DNA of 64,000 nucleotides from Vicia villosa (taxonomy: Eukaryota; Streptophyta; Magnoliopsida; Fabales; Fabaceae), in assembly GCF_029867415.1 (NCBI RefSeq), contig NC_081186.1, positions 15,942,930 through 16,006,929 of the forward strand, given 5' to 3'. This document shows positions 1 to 11,648 of this stretch, one piece after another. The translations under genes and the position numbers were made by a program. Position 1 is the first letter of the stretch; each line of letters begins with the position of its first letter. The notes under the pieces were generated by a model. It was not told the origin of the DNA and made no database searches. It saw only the letters and a list, made by a program, of their open reading frames with translations.

Positions 1-779
1 CAAAGTTTCTAAATTATTGTTTTTGAACTAAAAGTCAAGTGAACTTTAACCTGTCATAACGTTCACATGGTTCATCATAAATTTTCCAACCAAATCTCAT
101 TTTAAGGGAAAATCAATTCTCTACAACTTTTTCTCTCATAGAGCAAGGCCAAAAATGCTTCATTTGGGAGATATGAGCCAAAACATTACAGGTCTTTTTA
201 GAAGTCCACCAAAAGTTGTTTTTTGTCAAGGTCAATATCATCAAGATAAAATCTCCAAATGCAAAAAAGGTTCCAGAGTGGCTTGTAGAGGACATCTTGG
301 TATTTCCAAAAATTCCTAGAACACTTATACACCATAAAAATTGAAGGAGTTATGCATTGATGAAGTTGGTAAATTTTTGAATGAGTACATTAAGCAAATA
401 AGGACCAAAGTTGATTTTTTTTTGCAAATGGTACCAATCTTTTATGATCCAAACTTGTTCCTTAAGTCATTAAGAAGCTCCAAGTCCAAACCCACGACCA
501 TTTGATTTTCATTTTATTTTTTATTGAATTTTTATTCATAAAAAATACAATTTAAGTCAAATATTTGAAAAAATATGAAGAGATTTGAGTTGGCTTTGAT
601 TTCCAATCAAATTCAATCACTTAAATGCCATATTTTCCACCCTAATTCGTGCTAAACAAGATTGGTGAGATTAGATTGAAATTGGACCAATTTGGAAAGA
701 TTTATAAATCAAATTTCCAACCAATTCCAATATTTTATTCAATAAGATTCAAGTCAAGTTTGTTGCCCTAATTCCATCT

Positions 780-792
780 ATTATAAATATAC
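780..792 (+). promoter_or_regulatory. Probable TATA box of the left Ogre-like LTR
   Basis: TTATAAATAT followed by an A/C-rich stretch, in the same relative setting as the clearer TATA boxes of the Ogre LTRs at 38563 and 43527. No experimental support. Confidence 0.4.
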
Positions 793-1480
793 AAGCTACT
801 GAGACCTAAAGGGGACGGAAAATTTGGCAAGAGGTGCAAGGTTTCAAAGCTTCATAATTTTAAAAGAGAAGTGCATTTTTCATATGATTCATCCAGACAG
901 TTTCAAAGCTTCTCAATCATCCAATCTTATTCCTAAGTTGATAAAGAGTGAATCCAGATCCTTGGTTAAGTGGTAAAGCATTCGAAACACAATGTCATGT
1001 TTTTCATAGTTTCATATGTTTCTTGAATTTCGTTTGATGCATATTACTTTGTTTTGAAATGATTTGATGATTGCTTTGTATTTATAAGATGTTTTAGAGA
1101 ATAATAGGTTCATCGCTTATGAGTTTTGAAGCCTAAAACAAGCTTCACCATGGCTAGGGCATGAGGAAATGAAACTTGTGTTTTCTACGATGTAGTGTGT
1201 TTCAGTTTAAAAAGACTGCACCAATGAACTTGCAATGTGTAGTTTAATGGATCTGGGTATCTTTCGTTCACGTTTAACGTTTTTATTTGAAGTTTTATTT
1301 TTTCAGAAATTTACTACGAAAGATCGTAGCAAACCTGGCAGCAGCGTTGAAGCGAATTGACACGCTGGGCCCACTTTGACTCGATTTCTGGAAATCAGCC
1401 ATTCAGCGCGGGTTTTAATATATAATGATTATTAATTGGTTTATTATCAGCTAACACATGCAGCTCGCCTGGTTAGGTAC

Positions 1481-2653
1481 TGTTGAAAGTATTTTGGGTA
1501 TATATTTTCGAATATATCATATCCACAGAGACTGAGTTAATATTGCTGTCGTTCTATAGTCGAATTATAATGAGTTAGTAAAAAATATTGGTTTTGATTG
1601 TTTGATCTCAAATTGCAATTAACAGAATAATAATTGAATGATAAAAAGCTTAAAGACGAATAACAATGGTGAATGAATATGTTGAGTTTTAGGGTTCATC
1701 AACCTATTCATATGCAATTGATCATTTAATCCACATGTGAACATTATCTAAGTTATTATCTTCATTCATCCTCAAAAGAGATATTATGTCTAATGATCAC
1801 TCTAGAGACACCTCTACCGGTATGATATTCGATCTCTCAGAATAACTATAAAGATAAAGGGAATTAACCGCGATGATTTATGAAAACTTCTTCAAAATCT
1901 CATCTCTGAGTATTAATCAACAAGTCAATGTAAAAACCTAGGGCAAAAGTATAAACCCTATCTCTCGATTGATAGTTCAACAATGATATAAAATAAAAGC
2001 AAGGTTTTTCATTGATAATAAAACTTAAACAATTGTTCACAGGAATTAATCAAGTAATTGCATCTTCATAGGTTAACTACTACCTTAAACTCAACACAAT
2101 GGGGTTTATCTCTCCATAGCCATGAAGAACACACAAAGCTTCATAGAGGGATTCATCTTCATCAAGGGAATGTCTTTAATTGATGTTGAATTCTCCGTCG
2201 GATGTTGTTTTATGCTCTGGAATAGGATTGCTCTCTGAATTTCGTTCACCAAAGATCTCCCCCTTATGAGAATTAGGGCTTCTATTTATAATAATTCATC
2301 CTTGTAACGCAGCCACCGCACCTCGGCACGTATTGGCGCGGCGCGAACCCAAGTCAGAGGGTTAAGGCGCGTCTCGCCCCTTATTGGCGCGGCTCGGCCT
2401 TTGTTTCACCTTCCTTCTTTGTGATTCCTCCTCTCCAGAAGCTCTACGCCTGCGTGTTTCTTCGTCTTTACTTCTCAACTTCAATATCTGCACAAATAAC
2501 ACCCAAAGTGACGCAAGTTGTTCTACAATTAGTGTCGAACCTCTAGAGTTCAATTCTAACCGTAAACTCGTCAAAACTCCTAAGATATACTCAACTTTAG
2601 CTCAAAAGGTAGTTAATTTAACACATGAAAACACTACTAATTCACTCCTAACA
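1481..2653 (-). mobile_element. Solo LTR, 1,173 bp, target duplication GGTAC
   Basis: The segment starts TGTTGAAAG and ends CTCCTAACA on +, giving TGTT...AACA ends. It is flanked by the perfect 5-bp direct repeat GGTAC at 1476-1480 and 2654-2658. It has no coding region or second LTR, so it is a solo LTR left by LTR-LTR recombination. Orientation is minus because TATAAATAGA reads on the minus strand at 2281-2290 with a GC-rich promoter behind it. The end motif with 'atatccacagagact' resembles Athila/gypsy LTR ends, but I cannot assign the family. It lies between the two promoter-like boxes of a tRNA-like sequence in the host LTR. Confidence 0.85.
2281..2391 (-). promoter_or_regulatory. Solo-LTR promoter: TATA box with two E2F-like sites
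   Basis: On the minus strand TATAAATAGA (2281-2290) is preceded by two identical ATTGGCGCG sites, at 2332-2340 and 2383-2391 on +, 51 bp apart. Each fits the plant E2F consensus WTTSSCSS and also carries CCAAT on the minus strand. The block is strongly GC-rich compared with its AT-rich surroundings. Transcription-factor binding is inferred from the motif only. Confidence 0.5.
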
Positions 2654-3272
2654 GGTACAAAGACCTATCACCTTCATGACATGGGTTCAAAACCTGCCCT
2701 CCGCACTCTATTTTGCCCAATTTTCTCATATGCTTTTCTTTTGATTTCTTTTATTAATTAACCAATTAACTATTAACCTTAGGATTAATTTTAACTAACC
2801 CATTTAATTTTCTCTTTTAATTTTATTTAACTAATTTTTTTATTTAAATAATTTTGTTTAGTTTAGAATTAGGGTTAATTTAATTTCTTTCATTTGAAAT
2901 CATAAAAAACACAAAAAATATGTATTTGAATTTTTACTTGATTTGTCTTTTTTATGGAATTAATCTTTTAGGATTTAATTAGACATTTTTGGTTTAGTAA
3001 TTAGATTTTAATTAATCACAAACCTAAATATTTTACTAACCCTAATTTCTTCTTCTAATCTTCTTCTCCCTCTCAAATTCTCAATGATTGTCGCATGTCT
3101 GTTTATTTAATTTGTTTAAACTATTTCATTCATATTTAAATTCTAGAAATTGATGTATAGGTCGCAAGGTTTTTTTTTGTAATAGCGTAGGTTTATTTTC
3201 TCGCACTTTTATTTTCGCACTTTACTTTCTGCACTCTTCCGGTTTTCTGGTTATGTATCCCCCTCCCCGAAG

Positions 3273-4149
3273 TAGGGGTGTTCGCGGTGCGGTTGGGTTT
3301 GGTTTTGAGCATAAAAGTCATCCTAACCGCGAGATAAAAATGCATGCGGTTCGGTTTGGTTCGGTTCATTTTTAAAAAGTCATCCAAACCAAACCAAACC
3401 AAACCAATGCGGTTAGGATCGGTTCGGTGGACTGCGGTTTACACCATAAAATAAAAATGTATTGAAATAAAAAAATTCATTCTTCCATACATATATTACA
3501 GTACCATAAAAAAGAAGTTTTTCGTACTAATTACACCAAAATAATTCACTCTTCCATACATGTATTTTACACCAAATTTACTACCATATAGGTATCAATA
3601 TCATGTATTTTACAGTACCATACCATGTATTTTACATATACTACATACTAAATTACTAATATAACTTCAGTTTTTCATACTACATACTATATACAGTTTT
3701 TCATACTAATAAACTACATACTACATATACAAGTATCAGATAACTTCAGTTCTAAATATTAATACAACATTACAACTTCAGGACTAAATATTATCAGTAC
3801 TACATATACACCAAATGCTTCTCTAGAATGAGTGAGAGAGAAATCAGAGAATGAAGTTGAAATGTTGAATAGGAAGGAAGAATGAAGCTGACGTGAGTGT
3901 ACAATATTGCAATTGAATTGGAAATATAATAAATTAATTATAGAAATTCAAAAGTTTAGTTAAATATGCGGTTCGGTTCGGTTTGGTTCGGTTTTGTGAA
4001 ATGAAAACCGCAAACCAAACCGAACCGTGCGGTTCAGCCCAAAAATCATCCAAAACCATCCAAATCAAACGCGGTTTTTGCGGTTTTCGGTTTGGATTGG
4101 TTCGGTTTGCGGTTTTCCTTTTGGATTGGTTCGGATACGATCACCCCTA
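3273..4149. mobile_element. Non-autonomous hAT-type DNA transposon, 877 bp
   Basis: The ends are inverted repeats, TAGGGGTG at the left and CACCCCTA at the right. They are flanked by the perfect 8-bp duplication CCCCGAAG at 3265-3272 and 4150-4157. An 8-bp duplication with TAGGGGTG ends is typical of the hAT superfamily. Both subterminal regions (3280-3440 and 3965-4140) are packed with GGTTCGG/GGTTTGG repeats in both orientations, the usual transposase-binding architecture. The middle is AT-rich and codes for no transposase, so movement would depend on a partner in trans. Confidence 0.9.
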
Positions 4150-5056
4150 CCCCGAAGCCTTGTAATAGCGTAGGTTTATATTTCCGCCTTTAATTTCCTG
4201 CACTATATAACTGTTAGAAATTAATAGGTTTGTATGGCAAGACTAAAAAACAACCTAGAATAACCCTAATTTACAGGATTAAATAAATCAATCACTCTGT
4301 TTCACACACTCACCTTTAAGGTAATCTCTCTTATGCTGCCTTTCGATTAAATAGTCGAGTCCCTCAGATGTAGGGATACCTTAGCCCGTTGTCTTCGATT
4401 CAAAATCATCAAAAAGATCATAGTCCCTTCGAGTTGCCTATGATAAATGATCTTGTCCCTCGATTAAGTGATGATAGTCCCCTTCGACTGCTAAGGTATC
4501 CTTACTTGTTGCATTTATGACTATTCTCATCCAATGCATAGAATTCATACCCTCTTTATGGTATGGACAACCCTATGACTATACGATGACCCTCGATGTC
4601 CCGAATACATCCAATGAAAGGATTTTCCGCTAACTAATGGTGTGGATAGTCTCTTTCCCTTAAAGACTTAAAGAACGAGAAAGACATTAAACTTAAGGTA
4701 GGTAGTTCTTAATTGCTTGCTCAATTCAAACAAATTCAAAATGCTTTTCACACCTCCTTTTCAAAATAATTTTCAAAGACTACCCTTTGTATACATCCGT
4801 ACGAAGATCATTACAAAGTTAAAGTTCTTTTCAAAAAGATTTTTCTAAACACACACTGCACTTCCTTTCAAACAATTCAAACAAAAAATTAGCTAAGAAA
4901 TTGAGAGCACATGGATAACCATGGATACAAAGGATACTTACACCTTCCCTTTGTATGACTTACCCCCCGAACTCAAAATCTTTTAAAGGTCTTTCCTGTC
5001 GGTGGCGACTCTTGCTACCCGCAACATTTAAAAAAGTCAGTTCTCCCACCGTATTA

Positions 5057-6775
5057 CACATGCTATGCTATACGACAACATACAACGACCACAACTCGGC
5101 AACAAAACAACAACATAATAACAACACAACAATGGTCACATATCAACAATCACACCGTTCAACTTTAGCCAAAGGTTCACAACACAACTTAACAACGAAA
5201 TTATCAACTTCATAGCAACATATATACAATATCAAAATTTGCTAGGATTCACACCATAAGGCTACCCATAGAACAATGCACAAGAATAATCATATCGGTA
5301 ATCACAATATTATTCACAACAAATGCATTCAAACCAAAACTACCACTTTCGGTCAATTCGCAAAATAATCACAATTTGCCAATATATCAAGTAAACCGAA
5401 TCAACTTTGAATTATCATCTAACTCAATTAGAAATAATGTTAATTATCAAAACAACATCATTGGCATAGCAATATATTATTCTCAACTTAAATATTTAAT
5501 CAAAACACAATTACGGTCAAATTCTCCAAATACCATAATTTACCGATAAACCGCATAATTGATCCAAGTCCAAGTATTTTCCAATCAAATAGACTTAGTG
5601 AAATTAATTCAACTATCAATTATCATCAACAATTATATTAATCGAATATATATTTATGTCTACTGTTTAATATATGTCTCTATTTCAATTTATTAAGATA
5701 CTTTTGCTACAATGAAACAGAGAAACAAGGGAGTATTATGCTACTGCTATGAGTACCATACTACTGTTCTCAATATATTATCCTTACTGTTTCCAATCCT
5801 TTTCCATTTCATAATTATAGTATTCATTCCAATTTGTATCACACTATTATATTTGTATATTGATTAATACCGTGGAAACAATGAACATAACATGCAATAT
5901 ATGGAACAGAAAAGAAAAAAAAATAGAGTCACAGCCTAGCAATGAAACGAACATGATATGGCTACGTGGGCACAACACACGCCGAGCGTCACTCCCGTTG
6001 TCAGACGTCACCATTTCAGCAGCTTCCGTTTTTTCATTACAACAATATTAACTATTATTTCATTCATTGCCATATACACACAAAACCAATAGCATTCCAA
6101 TTTTATGAACAGCCGCATGTGCTTATGGAAATAAATTGCATTTTTAACAATGAGAAAAAATAAAATTAACACAACACAATGATCAATCTATACCCTAAAC
6201 CCACATACAATCCATCATATTCCCAGTTAGGTAGAAAGAATCCCCCCTTATCTTGGATTGAGTGCAGCTCTAAGAAAAAACAATGGGAGATTTTTGGGCA
6301 AATGGCACTTGAGAGCAACACTCTGGTCTCCTTTTCTCCTCTTCACAAAACCCTAGCTTTTCCCCTCTATTTGTTTTTCTGATAACTCTAAACTTGCTCC
6401 ACTACTTTTATTTCAAAAATAACACTATCTTAGTCATTTACCACACAAATGGGCCTAATAAAATATACCCCTTATTACTCCGCGGTACCGTTATTTAAGC
6501 CCAATATCATTTCTACACTTAATGTAAAAATAATACTTCCGCTTAAATTCCATTGAAATAAAATCTGATTATTTTAATATACCGACTTAATAAAATAATT
6601 TCAGCTTTGACGATAAAATTCCAATTACTCAGAAAATTCCCAAAACGCTAATATTAACTCATTAATATTTATAATACTAAAAATATTAAAATTTTCGATT
6701 AAATATCGATCCGCTATCCCGAACTAATACTGACTAAATCGTCCCAAAACGTGAAAAATTTCAATAAACATCACA
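5057..6775 (-). repeat. Tekay 3' LTR, truncated
   Basis: AT-rich, noncoding DNA between the end of the chromodomain region and the Ogre-like LTR. Stretches rich in CAACAA and the block near 6480-6720 resemble the LTRs of the gypsy element at 18052-25285. The right boundary at CATCACA (6769-6775) is a guess from the TGTGATG minus-strand start. No clear polypurine tract is visible next to it. Confidence 0.45.
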
Positions 6776-9304
6776 AATGGAAATGGAAATTTACCTGATT
6801 CAAATAACTCGGGATAGGAGTCTCGCATCTTGCTCTTCAATTCCCAGTGCAAGCTTTTACCAGCAGCTCCTAACCAAACAACTTTCACCAATGCAATCTC
6901 TTTACCTCTTAGAATCTCAATCTCGCGATCCATAATTCGCACAAGCATTGTCTCCACTGTGAGATTATCACGCACTTGCACATCGTCCATCTGAATCACA
7001 TGAGATGGATCGGGAACATACTTTAGGAGTTGTGACACATGAAACACATCGTGCAAATTAGCAAGATTTGTTGGTAACGCCATACAGTAAGCAACTTTAC
7101 CAACTCGATCCGATATCTGATACAGACCAATAAAGCAAGGAGTGAGCTTCTTAGACTTCAGAGCTCGCCCAACAATAGTCACAGGTGTGACTCTAAAAAA
7201 AACATGATCACCAGCTTAGAACTCCAAATCTTTCCTTCTCTTGTCATGGTAACTTTTCTGCCTACTTTGAGAAGCTTTCATCTTTTCTTGAATAAGCTTC
7301 ACTTTCTCAATAGTCTCCCTAACAATCTCGGGTCCAAGTACCACACTATCACCCGATTCATGCCAACATAATAGAGTCCTACATCTCTGACCATACAACG
7401 CCTCAAAAGGTGCCATCTCAATACTAGAATGGTAACTATTATTGTAAGTGAACTCAATCAACGGAAGATAAGTATCCCACGAACCTCCCTGCTCAAGAAC
7501 ACATGCTCTCAACAAATCCTTCAATGATTGAATAGTCCTCTCGATCTGACCATCCGTCTGTGGAAGATACGCCGTACTCAACCTCAGCTTAGAACTCAAT
7601 GCCTCTTGCAAATTTTTCTAGAAATCGGAGGTAAACCTCATATCTCTATCTGACACTATGCATAAAGGTACACCATGCAACTTCACAATCACCCTGACAT
7701 ATATCTCTGCTAACTTCGCAACTAGAAATATGATGTTAATAGGTATAAAGTGTGTCGACTTCGTAATACTATCAACAATCATCCAAATCGAATCATATCC
7801 TCTCAAGGTATTAGGTAATCTCGTCACAAAGTCCATTGAAATGCTATCCCATTTCCACTATAGAACTTCTAACGGTTGCATCAACCCTGCAGGCTTCTGA
7901 TGTTCAATCTTTGACTTCTGGCAAGTCAAACAAGCATACACAAACTGTGCCACATTATGTTTCATACCAGGCCACCAAAACAAACTCTTCAAGTCTTGAT
8001 ACATCTTTGTAGCTCCTGGATGAATACTTAAACTGCTTATATGACTCTCTTCAAGAATCACTTTCTTAATTGCTTCATCATCAGGAATGCAAATCCGATC
8101 TTGGAATCCTAACACACTACGCGCATCTAACTTGAAATCATCATTCTCAAGTCGATCGATTCCTACCATCAAATCTACCAACTTCAAATCTAGCTTCTGA
8201 GCCTCTTTGACATTGTCGAGAAAGTCACTGTTAATCTTTAACATTCCCAATATAATACTATGCAGTGTCACTTCACAAACCAAACTCAAATCTCGGAACT
8301 GCTCAATCAACTTCAACTCCTTAACCCTCATAGTCGACATATGCAAAGTCTTCCGGCTTAAAGCATCAGCCACAACATTAGCTTTTCCGGGATGATAGTT
8401 CAAACCGAAATCATAATCCTTCAATAATTCTAACCACTTTCGCTGCCTCATATTCAACTCTTTCTGATCAAAAAGGTACTTCAAACTCCTATGGTCGCTA
8501 AACACTTCAAATCTAGAACCATAAAGGTAATGCCTCCATGTTTTCAACACAAAGACCACTGCAGCCAACTCTAGATCATGCGTAGGATAATTCTTTTCAT
8601 GAGCTCTCAACTTCCTAGACTCATAAGCAACCACTTTCCTATTCTGCATAAGCACACCACCTAACCCTATCAGACAAGCAACACAGTACACAACAAAAGG
8701 CTCTCCTGGATTAGGCAAAGTCAAAACCAGAGCCGACGTCAACCTCTTCTTCAACTCATTGAAACTTTCTTCACATCGAATATCCTACACAAAAGTTTTT
8801 CCCTTGCAAGTCAACCTAGTCAATGGAAGTGCCAACTTAGAAAATCCTTCGATAAACCTCTGTAGTAATCGGCTAAACCCAAGAAGCTTCTACTCTCAGT
8901 AACCGACTTCGGAGCTTCCCATTGCAACACAACATCAACTTTAGAAGGATCAACGACAATGCCACTACCAAAAATGACATGACCAAGGAAGCTAACCTCA
9001 TGCAACCAGAATTCACACTTGGACAACTTTGAATACAACTTCTTCTCTTTCAAAACTTGCAACACAACTTTCAGATGCTCTTCATGTTCTTCTTCAGATT
9101 TAGAGTAAATCAGAATGTCATCAATGAATACCACCACAAACCGATCCAAGTATGAAAAATACGGTTCATGTACTCCATGAATACTCCCAGCGTATTAGTA
9201 ACACCGAAGGGCATCACCGAATACTCGTAGTGTCCATACCGAGTCCTGAACGAGGTCTTTTGAATATCATCTTCTTTCACTATAATCTGGTGATATTCGG
9301 ACCT
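6776..9304 (-). pseudogene. Tekay pol: RT (rest), RNase H, integrase, chromodomain
   Basis: Fragments in order on the minus strand: RT active site [10 protein letters not shown] (near 9105-9149) and [10 protein letters not shown] (near 8860). Then RNase H with [11 protein letters not shown] (near 8500) and the tail [10 protein letters not shown]. Then an integrase HHCC zinc domain ending CLTCQKSK (near 7920), and the catalytic core with [19 protein letters not shown] and QTDGQIERTIQSLKDLLR. Last is a chromodomain-like stretch with FHVSQLLKYVPDPSHV and LRGKEIALVKVVW (about 6800-7090). Stops follow PLEVL, TSDF and DLEF, and a frame change follows ADYYRGL near 8860. It cannot make a complete protein. 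Confidence 0.85.
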
Positions 9305-11109
9305 TTAATCAATCTTAGAAAACACACTAGAACCCACCAATTGATCCATCAAGTCATCAATTCTTGGAAGCAGATACTTGTTCTTAATCATCACTTTATT
9401 CAACTGTCGATAATCAACACAAAGTCTCATACTTCCCTCTTTCTTCTTTACTAACAACACAGGAACTCCCCACGGCGATACACTTGGTCTTACAAACTTT
9501 TTCTCAAGAAACTCTTCTAATTGCTTCTTCAATTCAGACAACTCAGATGCATACATCCTGTACGGTGCCATTGAAATAGATCTTATACTAGGTACAAGAT
9601 CAATCGCAAACGCAACTTTTCTTTCTAGAGGTACATCAGGAAACACTTTAGGAAATTCTCGCACCACCTTTAACTCATCGATTCTAACTTGATTCTCAAA
9701 AGACAATGACGCTATCAACAAGAACATATGTGCTTCGTCTTGCATCAACTGCCTCAACTGCTTACCACTCAACAAACCAACTCCAACTTCTTCAGGAGAA
9801 GAAAACCTCAAAGACTTGTTAAAACAGTTGATATGAACATAGTTATACTCTAACCAATTCATACCCAAGATTACATCTAATCCACTCAACGGCAAACAAA
9901 TCAAGTCAACAACAAAGTCTTTGTCGAAGATCGACAAAGGATACTTTGAACACACCAGAGAAGTAGTCACCGATCCCTTAGATGGAAGATCGACAACCAT
10001 CTCTCTATTCATAGAAGACAACATAAGACCCAATCTTTCAACACAATCAGCAACGATAAAACAATGAGTAGCACCAGTATCAATAATAATGATTAAAGGA
10101 GTACTATTAATAAAACATATACCTCTGATGAATCGGTCTTCACTAGCTGTATGAGTCCCAGCTAAAGCAAACACCTTTCCACTAGATTGGGTTTTCTTCT
10201 TTGGACACTGGCTACCAATGTGCCCCTCTTCGCCATAGTTGAAACATATCATGTCCTTATGCTTGTAATCAGACATTGTATGTCCCATCTTACCACATCT
10301 GAAGCACTTCTTCACATCAGCAGTACACACATTGCTCTTATGACCAGCCTTGCCACACTTGAAACACACAATACTAGCGGGTGCATCACCCCCACTAGTC
10401 CTCATGCCCTCATAAGCTTTCTGCTTCCCCTTGCCAACTGGAGCATCATAAGTCTTGTCACGGACTTGTTGACTCTTGCCCTGCTTCTCACTAATAACCT
10501 GATAATGAGCATTATTATCTTCTTCATAAATCGGACAACTATCAACCAAATCCGTAAAGACACAAATCTTCTGGTAACTAATTGCCTTCTTGATTTCCGG
10601 GCGCAACCCATTCTCAAACTTGACACACTTAGAAAATTCATCATCTGGTCCATCATAATATTGGTAAAACTTAGCCAACTCTCCAAACTTAGCAGGATAC
10701 TCCACAACCGACTTATTCCCTTGACTCAACTCAAGAAATTCGATTTCCTTCTTTCCACGGACATCCTCTGGAAATTACTTCCTGAAGAAATCCCTACGTA
10801 ACACAACCCAAGTGATATCCTCACCTACAACCTCCAACCTCTGAAGAGTCTCTAGCCACCAGTCATCAGCCTCGATTACTAACATGTGAGTCCCATACTG
10901 AACCTTCTGATCTGGAGTACAATCCATCACACAAAATATTCTCTAAATCTCCTTCAGCCATGTCAATGCGCCATCAGGTTCATGAGTGCCCTTGAAAACA
11001 GGTGGATTCTCTCTTTGAAGGAAGCCAAATTGCGAGACGTAAAATTCTCACCAACATTCAGCTGATGTTCCAAAGCAGCAACAATCGCAACATCATTCCT
11101 TCCAGCCAT
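9305..11109 (-). pseudogene. Tekay gag-protease and RT N-terminus
   Basis: The probable start is MAGRND at 11109. The gag N-terminal part is broken near 10740-10960, after which 474 codons are open. It holds the retrotransposon-gag stretch around [14 protein letters not shown] and three zinc-knuckle motifs: [28 protein letters not shown] with its last Cys changed to Tyr, and [14 protein letters not shown] with its second Cys changed to Tyr. The aspartic protease motif IIDTGATH lies near 10070-10082. The RT N-terminus follows ([31 protein letters not shown]) and ends at a stop after SVFSKID. Only one of three knuckles is intact. It would be nonfunctional. Confidence 0.85.
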
Positions 11110-11206
11110 CTCAACTATCCACTACAACACAAAAACAATCAGCACAAAATAACAATACACGATTGTTAGACCACACTACGACTCGACACTTGGCCAGACA
11201 GACCGA

Positions 11207-11225
11207 CCTACTCTGATACCACTAA
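11207..11225 (-). other. Tekay primer-binding site (initiator tRNA-Met)
   Basis: On the minus strand TGGTATCAGAG follows the LTR end ...GGGGTGTTACA after TTAG. TGGTATCAGAG is the start of the usual initiator-Met PBS. This fixes the orientation of the element and its LTR edge at 11226. Confidence 0.85.
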
Positions 11226-11648
11226 TGTAACACCCCAATTCAATCCCAAGCATTTATACGGAAGATATTAGAGTATAAAAATTCTCAACACAATCAGGAT
11301 GTCACACATTCAACATAAACAACACTTGTCATGCTTTTTAAACCAATACATAACCCTTTCAGGATTGGAATGAACATAACTCATAAACACATACTTCATA
11401 ACATAAATCTCAACTTCTGAATAAACATAGTTTTCATAGCATATTCCAAACTTAGATTCAACATGCAACAGATTCACAATGATTCAACAAATAGACATAG
11501 CATCTTTGAATCATAAAATAGCAACAATACAAACAAACTCCTCAGATACATCATAAGGTTCAATAAACAAATAACAACATAAAGTAAGTGTTAATTTCCC
11601 CCTGAGTGCTACATATTGATCGCGACAAAGTGGGTATGTATGTGATTA
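11226..11648 (-). repeat. Tekay 5' LTR, 423-bp remnant
   Basis: Begins TGTAACACCCC on + beside the PBS and runs to the Athila LTR at 11649. The block around 'gagtgctacatattgatcgcgac' matches in style 'gagtgctacgtatcagagc' in the LTRs at 18295 and 22783, linking it to that non-autonomous family. Confidence 0.75.

Larger units (their letters stand above)
1..5056 (+). mobile_element. Old Ogre-like LTR (right part), interrupted by two insertions
   Basis: No coding potential. The composition, the TATA box near 782-790 and the right end resemble the Ogre LTRs further right. The right end has a run reading 'accttccctttgtatgacttacc' style sequence followed by TGGCGACTCT at 5003-5012, as seen in the LTR end near 45976. 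The terminus appears to be ...TATTACA at about 5056, where Tekay LTR sequence begins. The left end lies outside the window, so I cannot say whether it is a solo LTR or the 3' LTR of a full element. Host segments are 1-1480, 2654-3272 and 4150-5056. The family is inferred from similarity of style and end motifs, not alignment. Confidence 0.55.
5057..11648 (-). mobile_element. Decayed Tekay-like Ty3/gypsy chromovirus
   Basis: Read on the minus strand the order is 5' LTR part (11226-11648), initiator-Met PBS, gag with zinc knuckles, protease, RT, RNase H, integrase and a C-terminal chromodomain, then a 3' LTR (about 5057-6775). This order and the chromodomain define the chromovirus branch; the long gag and the LTR style suggest Tekay/Del. 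The 5' LTR is cut by the Athila LTR at 11649. The 3' LTR appears to be cut at its 3' end by the Ogre-like LTR at about 5056. All frames are broken. Confidence 0.75.

Noticed and set aside
955..985. A-box-like TTGGTTAAGTGGTAAAGC
   Set aside because: No B box at tRNA distance; too little to call a tRNA-like sequence.
2362..2761. ORFs on both strands in the GC-rich block
   Set aside because: They overlap on both strands, cross the solo LTR boundary at 2653 and have no family motif; they reflect base composition in an LTR promoter.
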